64,000 bases of DNA from Aerococcaceae bacterium zg-252 (GTDB lineage Bacteria; Bacillota; Bacilli; Lactobacillales; Aerococcaceae): assembly GCA_016237705.1 (NCBI GenBank), contig CP066204.1, forward strand, positions 1,250,001-1,314,000, given 5' to 3'. The notes under the pieces were generated by a model, which had not been told where the DNA came from, did not search any database, and worked only from the letters and a program-made list of their open reading frames with translations. Numbering within the stretch: the stretch's first letter is position 1; the number at the start of each line of letters is the position of its first letter. The position numbers and the translations under genes are program-made. This document shows, piece by piece, positions 45,808 to 54,300 of the stretch.

Positions 45808-46425
45808 TTACTGTGTCATCAAACGATTTACTTCTGCTTGTATTCGACGGCTATCATAGCCCGATGCCATTAAGCGTTGAACACGCTCTGCACCATTGCC
45901 CCACTCTCCACGAATGACTGAGCGAGCCACATTAGTTATTAACTGCAAATTATGTTTGTCCGTTATACGAAATGGTCGTGCATAGCCAACAATACGACTA
46001 TCTCCTTTTAAATACTTGTTCCTAGCAACTTGACGATTGCTATTCCCCTCTATCGTGTGAACATAATGCGTATCCACCTGCTCCACAAAACCGATATGGT
46101 CTGCAAAACCACCGTTATCCCAATCAAATAATAGAATATCACCTGCTCGTGGCTCTACTTTACCTAGCCAAACACCTTTTTGACGCATCAATTGCTTATG
46201 GCGTTCAACACCACACTCCCTACCAATCACGTCACTAAATCCTAATTTATCAGCTATAAAGGTTACAAACACATCGCACCAATCATCATCGTATCGAACT
46301 CGATACCCCATTGGAATTGGTGTGACAGCATTGTATGCATCGACAATTGAACGATGAATAGCCGAATATTGTTGCACACCGATATATAATCGAAGCGTAC
46401 TAAGCAATTGCTCGATGAACGACAT
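45808..46425 (-). CDS. Phage-type endolysin: CHAP domain plus one CW_7 repeat
   Basis: 205 residues from ATG 46425 (GTG 46434 nearly abuts the GGGGGA site). The CHAP hydrolase core has the catalytic Cys in RVRYDDDWCDVFVT and the His in FADHIGFVEQV, with acidic IEGNSN near the end. The C-terminus (LITNVARSVIRGEWGNGAERVQRLMASGYD) is one CW_7 (Cpl-7-type) wall-binding repeat, known to bind muramyl peptides. It therefore cleaves peptidoglycan from the inside when the holin opens the membrane. There is no signal peptide. It overlaps the holin gene. Confidence 0.9.
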   Translation of the reverse strand: MSFIEQLLSTLRLYIGVQQYSAIHRSIVDAYNAVTPIPMGYRVRYDDDWCDVFVTFIADKLGFSDVIGRECGVERHKQLMRQKGVWLGKVEPRAGDILLFDWDNGGFADHIGFVEQVDTHYVHTIEGNSNRQVARNKYLKGDSRIVGYARPFRITDKHNLQLITNVARSVIRGEWGNGAERVQRLMASGYDSRRIQAEVNRLMTQ

Positions 46426-46636
46426 CTGGTCCACTTCCCCCTTGATGATAATGGTGAGATGACAACTGAATTAAACTCCCGATAAACATTGCGATTAAGT
46501 TAGTCAGTGCCACCATTTGTTCAGCTTGAAACCAACCATAAATATCACCTAACCCCTTAACCAAAACGGCTAAGGCAGGTAATCCAATTAGTACCAACCA
46601 TTTTAATACATCATATAGACGATTACTAAGATGCAT
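46400..46636 (-). CDS. Phage holin, phi-LC3 (phage_holin_1) type
   Basis: 78 residues: NRLYDVLKWLVLIGLPALAVLVKGLGDIYGW is helix 1, and VALTNLIAMFIGSLIQLSS is helix 2. The N-terminal N-x-x-x-DxLKW-x-x-x-GLPA pattern and the short hydrophilic tail are typical of the phi-LC3 holin family. It makes membrane lesions that release the lysin. It overlaps the lysin gene by about 26 bases and the upstream gene by 11, showing tight coupling. Confidence 0.87.
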   Translation of the reverse strand: MHLSNRLYDVLKWLVLIGLPALAVLVKGLGDIYGWFQAEQMVALTNLIAMFIGSLIQLSSHHYHQGGSGPDVVHRAIA

Positions 46637-46859
46637 AATACTCCCTCGTTTCTTCCAAATTCATGACACGCCAATCCAATCGTGCCATTTTATCGACTAA
46701 GGAAGTTATAGCGACTTGTTGCTCTTTTACCGTTTGTTTTAATTGTTCCAAACTATAAATAAGAGCATATATCGCATTGATAACATTCCATAATTTTGTA
46801 ATAAGTGCCACAATCGCTAGTAAGGCACTGGCGATAGCACCGATTTGAATGACGGTCAT
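46626..46859 (-). CDS. XhlA-like holin-associated protein
   Basis: 77 residues: an N-terminal helix (IGAIASALLAIVALITKLWNVI) and a C-terminal coiled coil (LEQLKQTVKEQQVAITSLVDKMARLDWRVMNLEE). The order helix then coiled coil next to a holin is that of XhlA/hemolysin-like or tail-linked accessory lysis proteins, though helix and coil are swapped relative to the classical XhlA. GGGAGG precedes the ATG. Function by context. Confidence 0.6.
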   Translation of the reverse strand: MTVIQIGAIASALLAIVALITKLWNVINAIYALIYSLEQLKQTVKEQQVAITSLVDKMARLDWRVMNLEETREYYAS

Positions 46860-46928
46860 CTTAATTCCTCCCTATACTTACTATACTAAGTGGAGAGCCT
46901 CCCTACTCTCCACTTAGCGATAAAACAA

Positions 46929-47168
46929 CTACTCCTCGTTACGGTAAACTTCATTTACCGTTCGACGAACATACTGTGCATTAACTGCTTTTTCATAAGC
47001 ATCACCAGACTCATCAACAAATATCGGTGAATCTACAAATTTTTTCACTGCATTTTCAGCCGTTTGACGGTCGATACCTGTACGTGGATTATTAATGCTT
47101 ACTTTTTTCGATTTCCCTGCTTGATTTTTAAAACTCATCTCAAATTTTTCAGTTACTACTTCACTCAT
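46929..47168 (-). CDS. DUF2922 family protein
   Basis: 79 residues. VTEKFEMSFKNQAGKSKKVSINNPRTGID, then QTAENAVKKFVDSPIFVDESGD and VNAQYVRRTVNEV, follow the DUF2922 pattern. Genes of this family usually stand beside DUF1659 genes, as here; roles are unknown. AGGGGG precedes the ATG, and the 121-bp tandem repeats end just upstream. Confidence 0.8.
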   Translation of the reverse strand: MSEVVTEKFEMSFKNQAGKSKKVSINNPRTGIDRQTAENAVKKFVDSPIFVDESGDAYEKAVNAQYVRRTVNEVYRNEE

Positions 47169-47180
47169 GGTTAATCCCCC

Positions 47181-47422
47181 TTAATCTGGTTTGCTCGGGC
47201 AGCCTTGACGTCCACTTCACATAGCTCTTGTAGCGCTTGTGGCGCTCCTGCGAACTCTGCTCCAGTAGTTCAAGGCTAAACGCCCTCACTCTCACTTTGT
47301 GTTAATCTGGTTCGCTCGGGCAGCCTTGACGTCCACTTCACATAGCTCTTGTAGCGCTTGTAGCGCTCCTGCGAACTCTGCTCCAGTGGTTCAAGGTCTA
47401 ACGCCCTCACTCTCACTTTGTG
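47181..47422 (-). repeat. Two tandem copies of a GC-rich 121-bp repeat
   Basis: Copy 1 (47181-47301) and copy 2 (47302-47422) differ at only five or so positions; the next six bases (47423-47428) begin a third copy and form the DUF1659 stop codon. G+C is clearly above the surroundings. On the minus strand each copy is open in one frame (VRVRALDLEPLEQSSQERY..., then KWTSRLPERTRL), but the 121-base period shifts frame between copies. I believe similar sequence occurs at many places in some lactic acid bacteria; this cannot be checked here. Confidence 0.85.
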
Positions 47423-47620
47423 TTAATCAATTGTATAAATTTGTGTCATTGTTGTATGAGTAAATGGTTCATCTAGCAATGTTTCCACTGCCTCACGTAC
47501 TTCGACAATCGACTCTGCATCAGCTGATTCCGTCACATGCTTTAATGAGAAAGATGCCCCCTTGCCTTCTTCTTTCTCTTGCTTCATCGTCACTTTACTT
47601 TCCTTAAATTTTTTCGCCAT
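47423..47620 (-). CDS. DUF1659 family protein
   Basis: 65 residues from ATG 47620, seven bases after AGGGAGAG; the longer frame up to 47683 runs over that site. The sequence KFKESKVTMKQ, then FSLKHVTESADAESIVEVREAVETLLDEPFTHTTMTQIYTID, follows the DUF1659 pattern of small proteins. It is the first gene of the effector part of the cassette. Its own upstream region (47621-47741) has no canonical sigma-A promoter, so the cassette's sigma factor may drive it. Confidence 0.78.
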   Translation of the reverse strand: MAKKFKESKVTMKQEKEEGKGASFSLKHVTESADAESIVEVREAVETLLDEPFTHTTMTQIYTID

Positions 47621-47741
47621 GCTAATTCTCTCCCTTTTTAAAATTTTCTTGTAGTTCCGGACGCTACATCTATATAAAACCAAAACTACGGTATTTTAGG
47701 ACAAGAATACACAACAATGTAGATAACGTTTACATTTTTAT

Positions 47742-48248
47742 TTAATCTTTACCAAATCCATGCGATTTAAGATGTTCAATCAACTTTTTACGCCAACGGA
47801 CAATTGTGCGATATTGACAATGACATAACTTTGCAATTTCTTTTAAAGAATAACCATTTAATAAGTATTCCAATAACATCGTTTCTTTAACTGATAATGT
47901 CTTAGGTAGCGATGCCATAAATTCATAGACCGTATATTCTGATTCTGTTGATAATCCATTTTCAATCAATAAGTCATCATGCACTTCATCAACTCGATAA
48001 TATTGTTGTCGAATCAACTTAGATAATTGCCACTCTAATGCACGAATTAAGTAGGCTTTTGGATACTCTAATTGTGTATTGGTTTCGTGAAATTTTACCA
48101 GTAATTGAAATAAATGGATTCGTAATTCTTGTGCCCAGTCTTCAAACTCTGAATTTCCATGATAAATACCTTTACGCTTTAATACAAAATAAACTAAACC
48201 CTCGTACTGTTTGAATTGTTCTTCCAAATTTTGTTGATAATTTTCCAT
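47742..48248 (-). CDS. Small sigma-70-family factor, ComX/SigH-like
   Basis: 168 residues from ATG 48248, eight bases after GGAGGGAG. The N-terminal half is region-2-like: YEGLVYFVLKRKGIYHGNSEFEDWAQELRIHLFQLL, then PKAYLIRALEWQLSKLIRQQ. The C-terminal half has a region-4 helix-turn-helix, LLEYLLNGYSLKEIAKLCHCQYRTIVRWRKKL. The D-W-x-Q-E core recalls ComX-type competence sigma factors, but resemblance is partial and phage-encoded factors also look like this. It follows the XRE regulator by 23 bases and precedes DUF1659 by 121. Confidence 0.75.
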   Translation of the reverse strand: MENYQQNLEEQFKQYEGLVYFVLKRKGIYHGNSEFEDWAQELRIHLFQLLVKFHETNTQLEYPKAYLIRALEWQLSKLIRQQYYRVDEVHDDLLIENGLSTESEYTVYEFMASLPKTLSVKETMLLEYLLNGYSLKEIAKLCHCQYRTIVRWRKKLIEHLKSHGFGKD

Positions 48249-48271
48249 AATAAAAGCTCCCTCCATTCCTA

Positions 48272-48496
48272 TTATTTCGGATGAAAAATTGCGACAACTT
48301 CAACATCATCTAATGCTAAAAAATCACGAATTAAATGTACGACTTCTAGTGACGGTACAGTATATCCATTTACAATTCGTGAGATTGTATTGCGTGACAC
48401 ACCAATACTGTCAGCCAAATGACAAATACTACTCCCTTTTCGTAAAATTAGTTGTAATAAATAGTCACGATTAATGACGTCCTTTATCACTCGCAT
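48272..48496 (-). CDS. XRE-family helix-turn-helix regulator
   Basis: 74 residues from ATG 48496, six bases after AGGAGGAG; an in-frame start at 48526 is upstream of that site and rejected. The helix-turn-helix is LLQLILRKGSSICHLADSIGVSRNTISRIVNGYTVPSLEVVHLIRDFL, of Cro/CI type. It shares a promoter (48573-48601) with the sigma factor gene and could be the switch that holds the lysis cassette off. Confidence 0.82.
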   Translation of the reverse strand: MRVIKDVINRDYLLQLILRKGSSICHLADSIGVSRNTISRIVNGYTVPSLEVVHLIRDFLALDDVEVVAIFHPK

Positions 48497-48572
48497 TTTA
48501 CTCCTCCTTTCTCTAATAAATGTCATACTTTACATTTCTAAACGATTATTCTTAGACAACTCCCTTGATTAT

Positions 48573-48601
48573 ATTATACATTTTCAGATAGTTATATTCA
48601 A
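48573..48601 (-). promoter_or_regulatory. Promoter of the XRE-sigma operon
   Basis: TTGAAT (48601-48596), 17-bp spacer, TATAAT (48578-48573); leader of about 70 bases. Confidence 0.75.
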
Positions 48602-48683
48602 TATAGAATTATATATTCACTCAAGTTTATTTAACCTATTTATAATTGGATATTTTTATAAATTTAATCATATCAATAAAAAA

Positions 48684-48782
48684 AGACTAGGAAATCTTTC
48701 TACTACTACAAAATCTATTAATAAAATACTATTAAATCAGTATTTTATTACTTTGTTGTATTATTCTGACTTTTCCTAGTCT
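48684..48782 (-). terminator. Long hairpin terminator of the 661-residue LPXTG protein
   Basis: Outer stem AGACTAGGAAA / TTTCCTAGTCT and a perfect inner TAATAAAATAC / GTATTTTATTA stem. An A-run at 48675-48684 gives the U-tail on the minus strand. This and the XRE promoter account for most of 48497-48819, where nothing else was recognised. Confidence 0.8.
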
Positions 48783-48819
48783 CAATTATTTACAAAATGT
48801 TATATTTTTTAATTATTTA

Positions 48820-50805
48820 TTAATTTTCTTGACGACGTGTTGAAACTAAACCAACACCAGCAAGAATAGATAATGCTGCTGCACCAAAAATTAAGTAAGC
48901 ATCCTTTTCACCAGTTTCTGGTAATGATTCTGCCTTTGGAGCTTCTGCCTTTGGAGCTTCCGCTTTTGGAGCTTCCGCTTTTGGAGCTTCTGCCTTTGGA
49001 GCTTCCGCTTTTGGAGCTTCTGCTTTTGGAGCTTCTGCTTTTGGAGCTTCTGCTTTCGATTGCTCAGCGTTAGGAGTTGCTTGGGCAGCATATGCTACTG
49101 CATAAAAGCTAAAGTGGCTCACTTTAAATTTAACTGAATAATCTAATAATTCGAATGGTAAACTTTCAGACAAACCAGTAGTCGCAACATAATGTACACC
49201 TACAATCTCCTTAGCTGTATCTCTTGGGATAGTTACCCATGCTTCAGACTTGATTTGTGTAACTTCTCCCTCAGCATTTACAAAATGAATATTATAAAAA
49301 TCTAAATCTTTATCTTTCAATGATGCATCAAGATTGTCACCAACTGGGTTGTTAGCTAAACGTTCAACAACTAATTTTAAGCCTCGACCTACATCTTCAC
49401 CAGTTAATTCAACTGTTACATTTGTAGCAGAATCAACATGAAGTTCAGTCTTATTCACTTTTTCTGAACCTCCGATAAAAGAAGTTAATTTATCTAAGCT
49501 ATCTTTATTTAATAAAGTTTTATCAACTACTGATGCTTCTCCGTTGATTGTAGCATTTAATTTATCTAAGTTCTTCAATAAATCTTTGTTAATTACTGAT
49601 GCTTCATCTCCATTGACTGTAGCATTTAATTTATCTAAGTTCTTCAATAAACCTTTGTTAATTACTGATGCTTCATCTCCGTTGACTGTAGCATTTAATT
49701 TATCTAAGTTCTTCAATAAACCTTTGTTAATTACTGATGCTTCATCTCCGTTGACTGTAGCATTTAATTTATCTAAGTTCTTCAATAAACCTTTGTTAAT
49801 TACTGATGCTTCATCTCCGTTAACTGTAGCATTTAATTTATCTAAGTTCTTCAATAAACCTTTGTTAATTACTGATGCTTCATCTCCGTTGACTGTAGCA
49901 TTTAATTTATCTAAGTTCTTCAATAAACCTTTGTTAATTACTGATGCTTCATCTCCGTTAACTGTAGCATTTAATTTATCTAAGTTCTTCAATAAACCTT
50001 TGTTAATTACTGATGCTTCATCTCCGTTAACTGTAGCATTTAATTTATCTAAATTCTTCAATAAATCTTTCTTAACTACTGGCTCATCTGCTTTTGGTGC
50101 GTCAGCGTTTGTTAATTTATCTAAGTTCTTTAATAAATCTTTCTTAACTACTGGCTCATCTGCTTTTGGTGCGTCAGCGTTTGTTAATTTATCTAAGTTC
50201 TTTAATAAATCTTTCTTAACTACTGGCTCATCTACTTTTGGTGCGTCAGCGTTTGTTAATTTATCTAAGTTCTTTAATAAATCTTTCTTAACTACTGGCT
50301 CATCTGCTTTTGGTGCGTCAGCGTTTGTTAATTTATCTAAGTTCTTTAATAAATCTTTCTTAACTACTGGCTCATCTGCTTTTGGTGCGTCAGCGTTTGT
50401 TAATTTATCTAAGTTCTTTAATAAATCTTTCTTAACTACTGGCTCATCTGCTTTTGGCGCGTCAGCGTTTGTTAATTTATCTAAGTTCTTCAATAAATCT
50501 TTCTTAACTACTGGCTCATCTGCTTTTGGTGCGTCAGCATTGTTACCCGCTGGAGTAACATCTTCGTTATAATCAGCAGCTATTTTATCTAATTTATCGT
50601 TTGACAATAAATCTTTGTTTACAACTGGTGCTTCTTCTTCACCATTGATAGATGCACCTAATTTATCTAATTTATTACCAGATAATAAACCACTGTTTAA
50701 TACTGGTTCTTCACCCTCAGCATTTACTTGAGTCGAATTTACAAAAACTAGACTCGATAATGCAAACCCACTAGCTAATAAAATTTTTACATTTTTTGAT
50801 TTCAC
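48820..50805 (-). CDS. LPXTG-anchored protein with LLKNLDKL repeats
   Basis: 661 residues; GTG start eight bases after GGAGA. A plain Sec signal (MKSKNVKILLASGFALSSLVF...VNA-EG), not YSIRK. Seven 24-residue repeats (NADAPKADEPVVKKDLLKNLDKLT type) are followed by seven 23-residue repeats (NATVNGDEASVINKGLLKNLDKL type) and a degenerate one. A globular part of about 120 residues (VNKTELHVDSATNVTVELTG ... HFSFYAVAYA) precedes a Lys-Ala-Glu-Ala-Pro stalk and the sorting signal LPETGEKDAY, helix, RRQEN. No ligand is known to me. Its promoter carries a ten-G run between the -35 and -10 boxes, so expression is probably phase-variable. Confidence 0.87.
   Translation of the reverse strand: MKSKNVKILLASGFALSSLVFVNSTQVNAEGEEPVLNSGLLSGNKLDKLGASINGEEEAPVVNKDLLSNDKLDKIAADYNEDVTPAGNNADAPKADEPVVKKDLLKNLDKLTNADAPKADEPVVKKDLLKNLDKLTNADAPKADEPVVKKDLLKNLDKLTNADAPKADEPVVKKDLLKNLDKLTNADAPKVDEPVVKKDLLKNLDKLTNADAPKADEPVVKKDLLKNLDKLTNADAPKADEPVVKKDLLKNLDKLNATVNGDEASVINKGLLKNLDKLNATVNGDEASVINKGLLKNLDKLNATVNGDEASVINKGLLKNLDKLNATVNGDEASVINKGLLKNLDKLNATVNGDEASVINKGLLKNLDKLNATVNGDEASVINKGLLKNLDKLNATVNGDEASVINKDLLKNLDKLNATINGEASVVDKTLLNKDSLDKLTSFIGGSEKVNKTELHVDSATNVTVELTGEDVGRGLKLVVERLANNPVGDNLDASLKDKDLDFYNIHFVNAEGEVTQIKSEAWVTIPRDTAKEIVGVHYVATTGLSESLPFELLDYSVKFKVSHFSFYAVAYAAQATPNAEQSKAEAPKAEAPKAEAPKAEAPKAEAPKAEAPKAEAPKAEAPKAESLPETGEKDAYLIFGAAALSILAGVGLVSTRRQEN
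49540..50560 (-). repeat. Two blocks of 69-bp and 72-bp tandem repeats
   Basis: Seven 69-bp and seven 72-bp units encode two repeat families that share the core LLKNLDKL but differ in the linker (NATVNGDEASVINK against TNADAPKADEPVVKKD). Confidence 0.92.
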
Positions 50806-50901
50806 TAGTCATTCTCCTTTTTCATTTTTTTGCAAGTAATAAACTAAACTAACTATCTTTCATAAAAAATATAGCTTTAGTATAGTTGCTTACTCCCTCT
50901 A

Positions 50902-50929
50902 ATTATACCCCCCCCCCGAAAAATGTCAA
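50902..50929 (-). promoter_or_regulatory. Consensus promoter with a G10 tract in its spacer
   Basis: TTGACA (50929-50924) and TATAAT (50907-50902) are perfect hexamers. The 16-bp spacer is TTTTTC followed by ten G (C10 at 50908-50917 on the plus strand). One more G gives the optimal 17 bp; loss of one or two gives a poor 15 or 14. This is the classic structure of a slippage-controlled promoter. Confidence 0.85.
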
Positions 50930-51151
50930 TATATTTAATATTTGAATTTTATTTTTAAGTTCATTCTTTTGTAAATAATAACAATACGTCGTATTATCAT
51001 AAAATTTACATTTAATTTTTTTATAATTTATAAATTTTGTTAAATATATCCATCCAACAATTAAATCAATATATGCATAATTACTGTTTCATTTAGAACC
51101 TAATGTTCTTTCACAAACTGTATCTATATCCCTAAATTTTTCTCCACACAA

Positions 51152-51263
51152 AAAAAGAACTGGACAAAAGTCAGCAATTCTAGCAAAACGAAATACAAGA
51201 ATGTTGTTAAGTAACATTTTTAATCTCATTTTTTAAGATTTGCGAGCTTTTTTGCCCAGCCCC
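51152..51263 (-). terminator. Palindromic terminator-like element (copy 2)
   Basis: Arms CTGGACAAAAG (51162-51172) and CTTTTTTGCCCAG (51247-51259) pair, with A-rich flank giving U on the minus strand. Read on the minus strand it begins GGGGCTGGGCAAAA and is a diverged relative of the element at 249-355. Confidence 0.6.
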
Positions 51264-51311
51264 ATATTGGTTTCCTCACTCACTTAACAACAATTCACTC
51301 ACATACTCGAA

Positions 51312-54300
51312 TTATTGATAAATCGACGTTCTAAAATCATTCGTATCTAAAAGATACGCTTTGAAAATCGCTTCATTGAGCGTCAAGAGATTGGATGTTG
51401 CTTTCTTAGTCTTTAAGGCTTCCAAATCAGCTTGAATGGCTTCTTCAATCAAATGAGTTAATGTTACTGAATCTGCTGTATAATTCTTCTGATTGTAAAT
51501 AAAGCTAACTGGTTTCAATTGATTTACTTTATTTAAACGACGTTTGTACATCGCTTTTTTAAAGTCATGGAAATTTAAAAACTCATCATTGGTAATCTTC
51601 TTGAGAATATACGAATCATTAAATGTTTCACCTGCAGCTCGTGCTTCAGCTCGATATTTATTCGATAGATACGAAATAAACCCTTCGTATCCTGTTTCAG
51701 CTAATAACTCATTACTCAAACGTTTAATACTTAAACTATCTACGGAACCTTTCGGATTCGTTAAACCACTATAATTCGCAGCAAATAAGTGTTCAATTTC
51801 ATAACCATTTTTAGTAATTTTCTCTTTATTGCTATGAAGACCATGAACACCCAATAAAATATCATTTTCAACCAAGTCATCCACACTCTCTAAAGTGAGC
51901 GATTTTAAATCTTCTTCGCTCAATTGACGAATTCTCGACTCACCAATATCATTAATGAGTTCAATTTTCTTATAGAACAAAGCTTGGTCTGATTTATCCA
52001 ATTTCACTAACGCATTACCTGCTAAGGCTTCAAGCGTATAAATCACATCCATACGACCTTGAAGATATTCTTTCAAGTCTTCTTGTGTTTGGAACCGATC
52101 TGGCGATAGATTATGCACACGATTATTTGCATATTTTCCGTCCTCTGCAATCGAATAGTCTGTATTCGTATTAAGTGCAAAAATCTGATTCGTCGCTGAT
52201 GTAGTTGCTTGCAGTAGACCTTGAGCATAAATTTCTGCACCAAAAAATTCTCTACGGCCATAACCTCCAAGATAAACCGTTCCGTCCATATTGTGAGTCA
52301 TTTCGTGCGTAAATACAGATTGCCCATAAGCAGACAATGCTTTATCAATAACGTAGTGGACTAAGTCCCCCGTTGCATACGCACCAACACCATTTGGAGT
52401 ATAGTATTTTCCAATTGGTGCAAAGAAATCTGTCATACGACTAGTGGCCCCTTCTCCAAACTTCGGCATCCAATGAACTGGCTTTCTACCAAAATTTGGA
52501 ATATAGTAACCGTCCCATACCGGAATTGGCATATTGCTACGACTATACATTCGAGCTTTCACTTCTGGTCTAGCTATTCGATACCAGAAATCAAAATGGT
52601 CTCCTTGCGTTTTAGCGAAATAGTCTACCAGTTTATTGACACGGTCAAGTTCGCTAGCATATTTATCTGGATTCGTGTCTTTAAGCGTCATATCCATATA
52701 ACGGTCATACATACCAAATGACAAGGTGGTCATATTGCTCATGATATAGATTCCCTCAGAAGTCAAATTCAACAATGGTAAAATCATTCGAGGGTGGTCG
52801 ATACGATTAAGCTGGTCATATACTTTATATTTTTCATTCGGCACTTCTTTCGATTGCACTTCTACGATATACGCTTTTGTCGCAGATTTAAACCAATCAT
52901 TTTCATCTAGTTCAGTAAAGCGTGTACGGTAAGCACTCAAATAATCACGTAAATTCGCATAACCAGATACTGGAGCAATCCATTTCGCATAGGTTGCAGG
53001 GTTATTCTTAATGTCCAATGCATTATTGCCCATACGACCAAGGTTAGCTAACCATTCCAAACTATTCACTTGCGTACCAAAGAAGTTTTGATAGAAAGTA
53101 GCGAGTTCTCCGACATTCATCTGGTCAAATTGAATATTATACAAACGATTGAGATAGCTTGCACCTACAAGAATCGCAACAGCATTCTTTTTCATATAAT
53201 CTTTCATTTGCTCTTTTAAAGGTGCCGTTGTAAAATCACCAGCAACACTTTGAGCCAATGCTGCTTCAAAGACATCTTGAGCACGATCATGCACTTTCTT
53301 AAAGGCATCCTTGAGATATAGAATTTCTAAAACCTCTCTCTGGTAAGGTGCAAGTGGTTCAAGACTTGGACTGTCTGCCTCTATCTCAGGGTGGTTTTGA
53401 GTCACTTTCCACACATCTTCTGAGAAAAATGTTAATCCGTTAACTCGATTCATCGCTGTTTCGATAACTTCTTCTGGATTGGTCATAAATTGCTCCGGCG
53501 TATAAAGCAATTCTGTGCCATTAATTCCGTATTCCTGAATAGTATTATCAGCAAAAGTTGAACCTGGAGTAATCTCTAAGTATTCGACTTTTCCGTCTGC
53601 ATAATTCAAGAGTAGGCGATTAATTGTACTCTTATTCTTATAGAGGTTGGCAATTACTTCATTATCTTTCATTGGAACAATTGACACTAAATTCGTTGTA
53701 AATAGTTTACTTGAAGTATCAATCTTATTCCCTTGCTTCACAATGTATTCACGATTGTAAAATGGCAAGAGCTTTTCAGTATTGCGATAAGCTGTTTCGC
53801 GTGCTGCATCATAGTTTGGCAACTTGCTATAGTCAATGCGTTTCGAACTTTGACCTACCGGTGTTTCCTTATCTGATAATGTAGCAGTTATTCCCATTGA
53901 TTCAACGATTTCAGCTGCTGCATCTGCACTAATTTGAGTTATTTTTTTCGAAAGAACATTTGCCGTAGACTTGCCTTCGACACCGTAGATTTCGGTTGCA
54001 TTGAAATTATCACCGCCACCATTTAGGGTAGAACCATTCGTCACTGGAATTGCCGATACAATCCGATTAAAGACTGCACGTCCTGCATTTCCACTGACTG
54101 CTCCAACTCGTCCACCGCCTTTATTTGCTAATGCTCCCTCAACATAGACATCAGATACTCTTACATTATTTCCAGCAACACCTATAACACCACCAAAGTC
54201 TTGTGCTGATTTCACTCGAGTATCAATTTCAACTTTTGCATGCACTTTTTGAATACTACCATTACCAATTTGTCCTACCACGCCACCTGATTTCATTTCT

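Larger units (their letters stand above)
50806..51311. other. 506-bp region between two wall-protein genes
   Basis: Holds the poly-G promoter of the LPXTG protein (50902-50929) and, at 51152-51263, a palindromic element that ends the metalloprotease transcript. The A/T-rich stretch 50940-51140 shows nothing recognisable. Confidence 0.65.

Noticed and set aside
47181-47422. CRISPR array
   Set aside because: Two long tandem units without spacers and no cas genes.
47742-48248. Definite ComX competence sigma factor
   Set aside because: Resemblance is limited to a few region-2 positions; phage-encoded sigma-like factors fit as well, so it is left as ComX/SigH-like.
45808-48526. Complete prophage
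   Set aside because: No integrase, structural, packaging or replication genes and no attachment sites were seen.
49544-50572. 342-codon plus-strand ORF
   Set aside because: It is the antisense of the 69/72-bp repeats; the sense strand has signal peptide and sorting signal.
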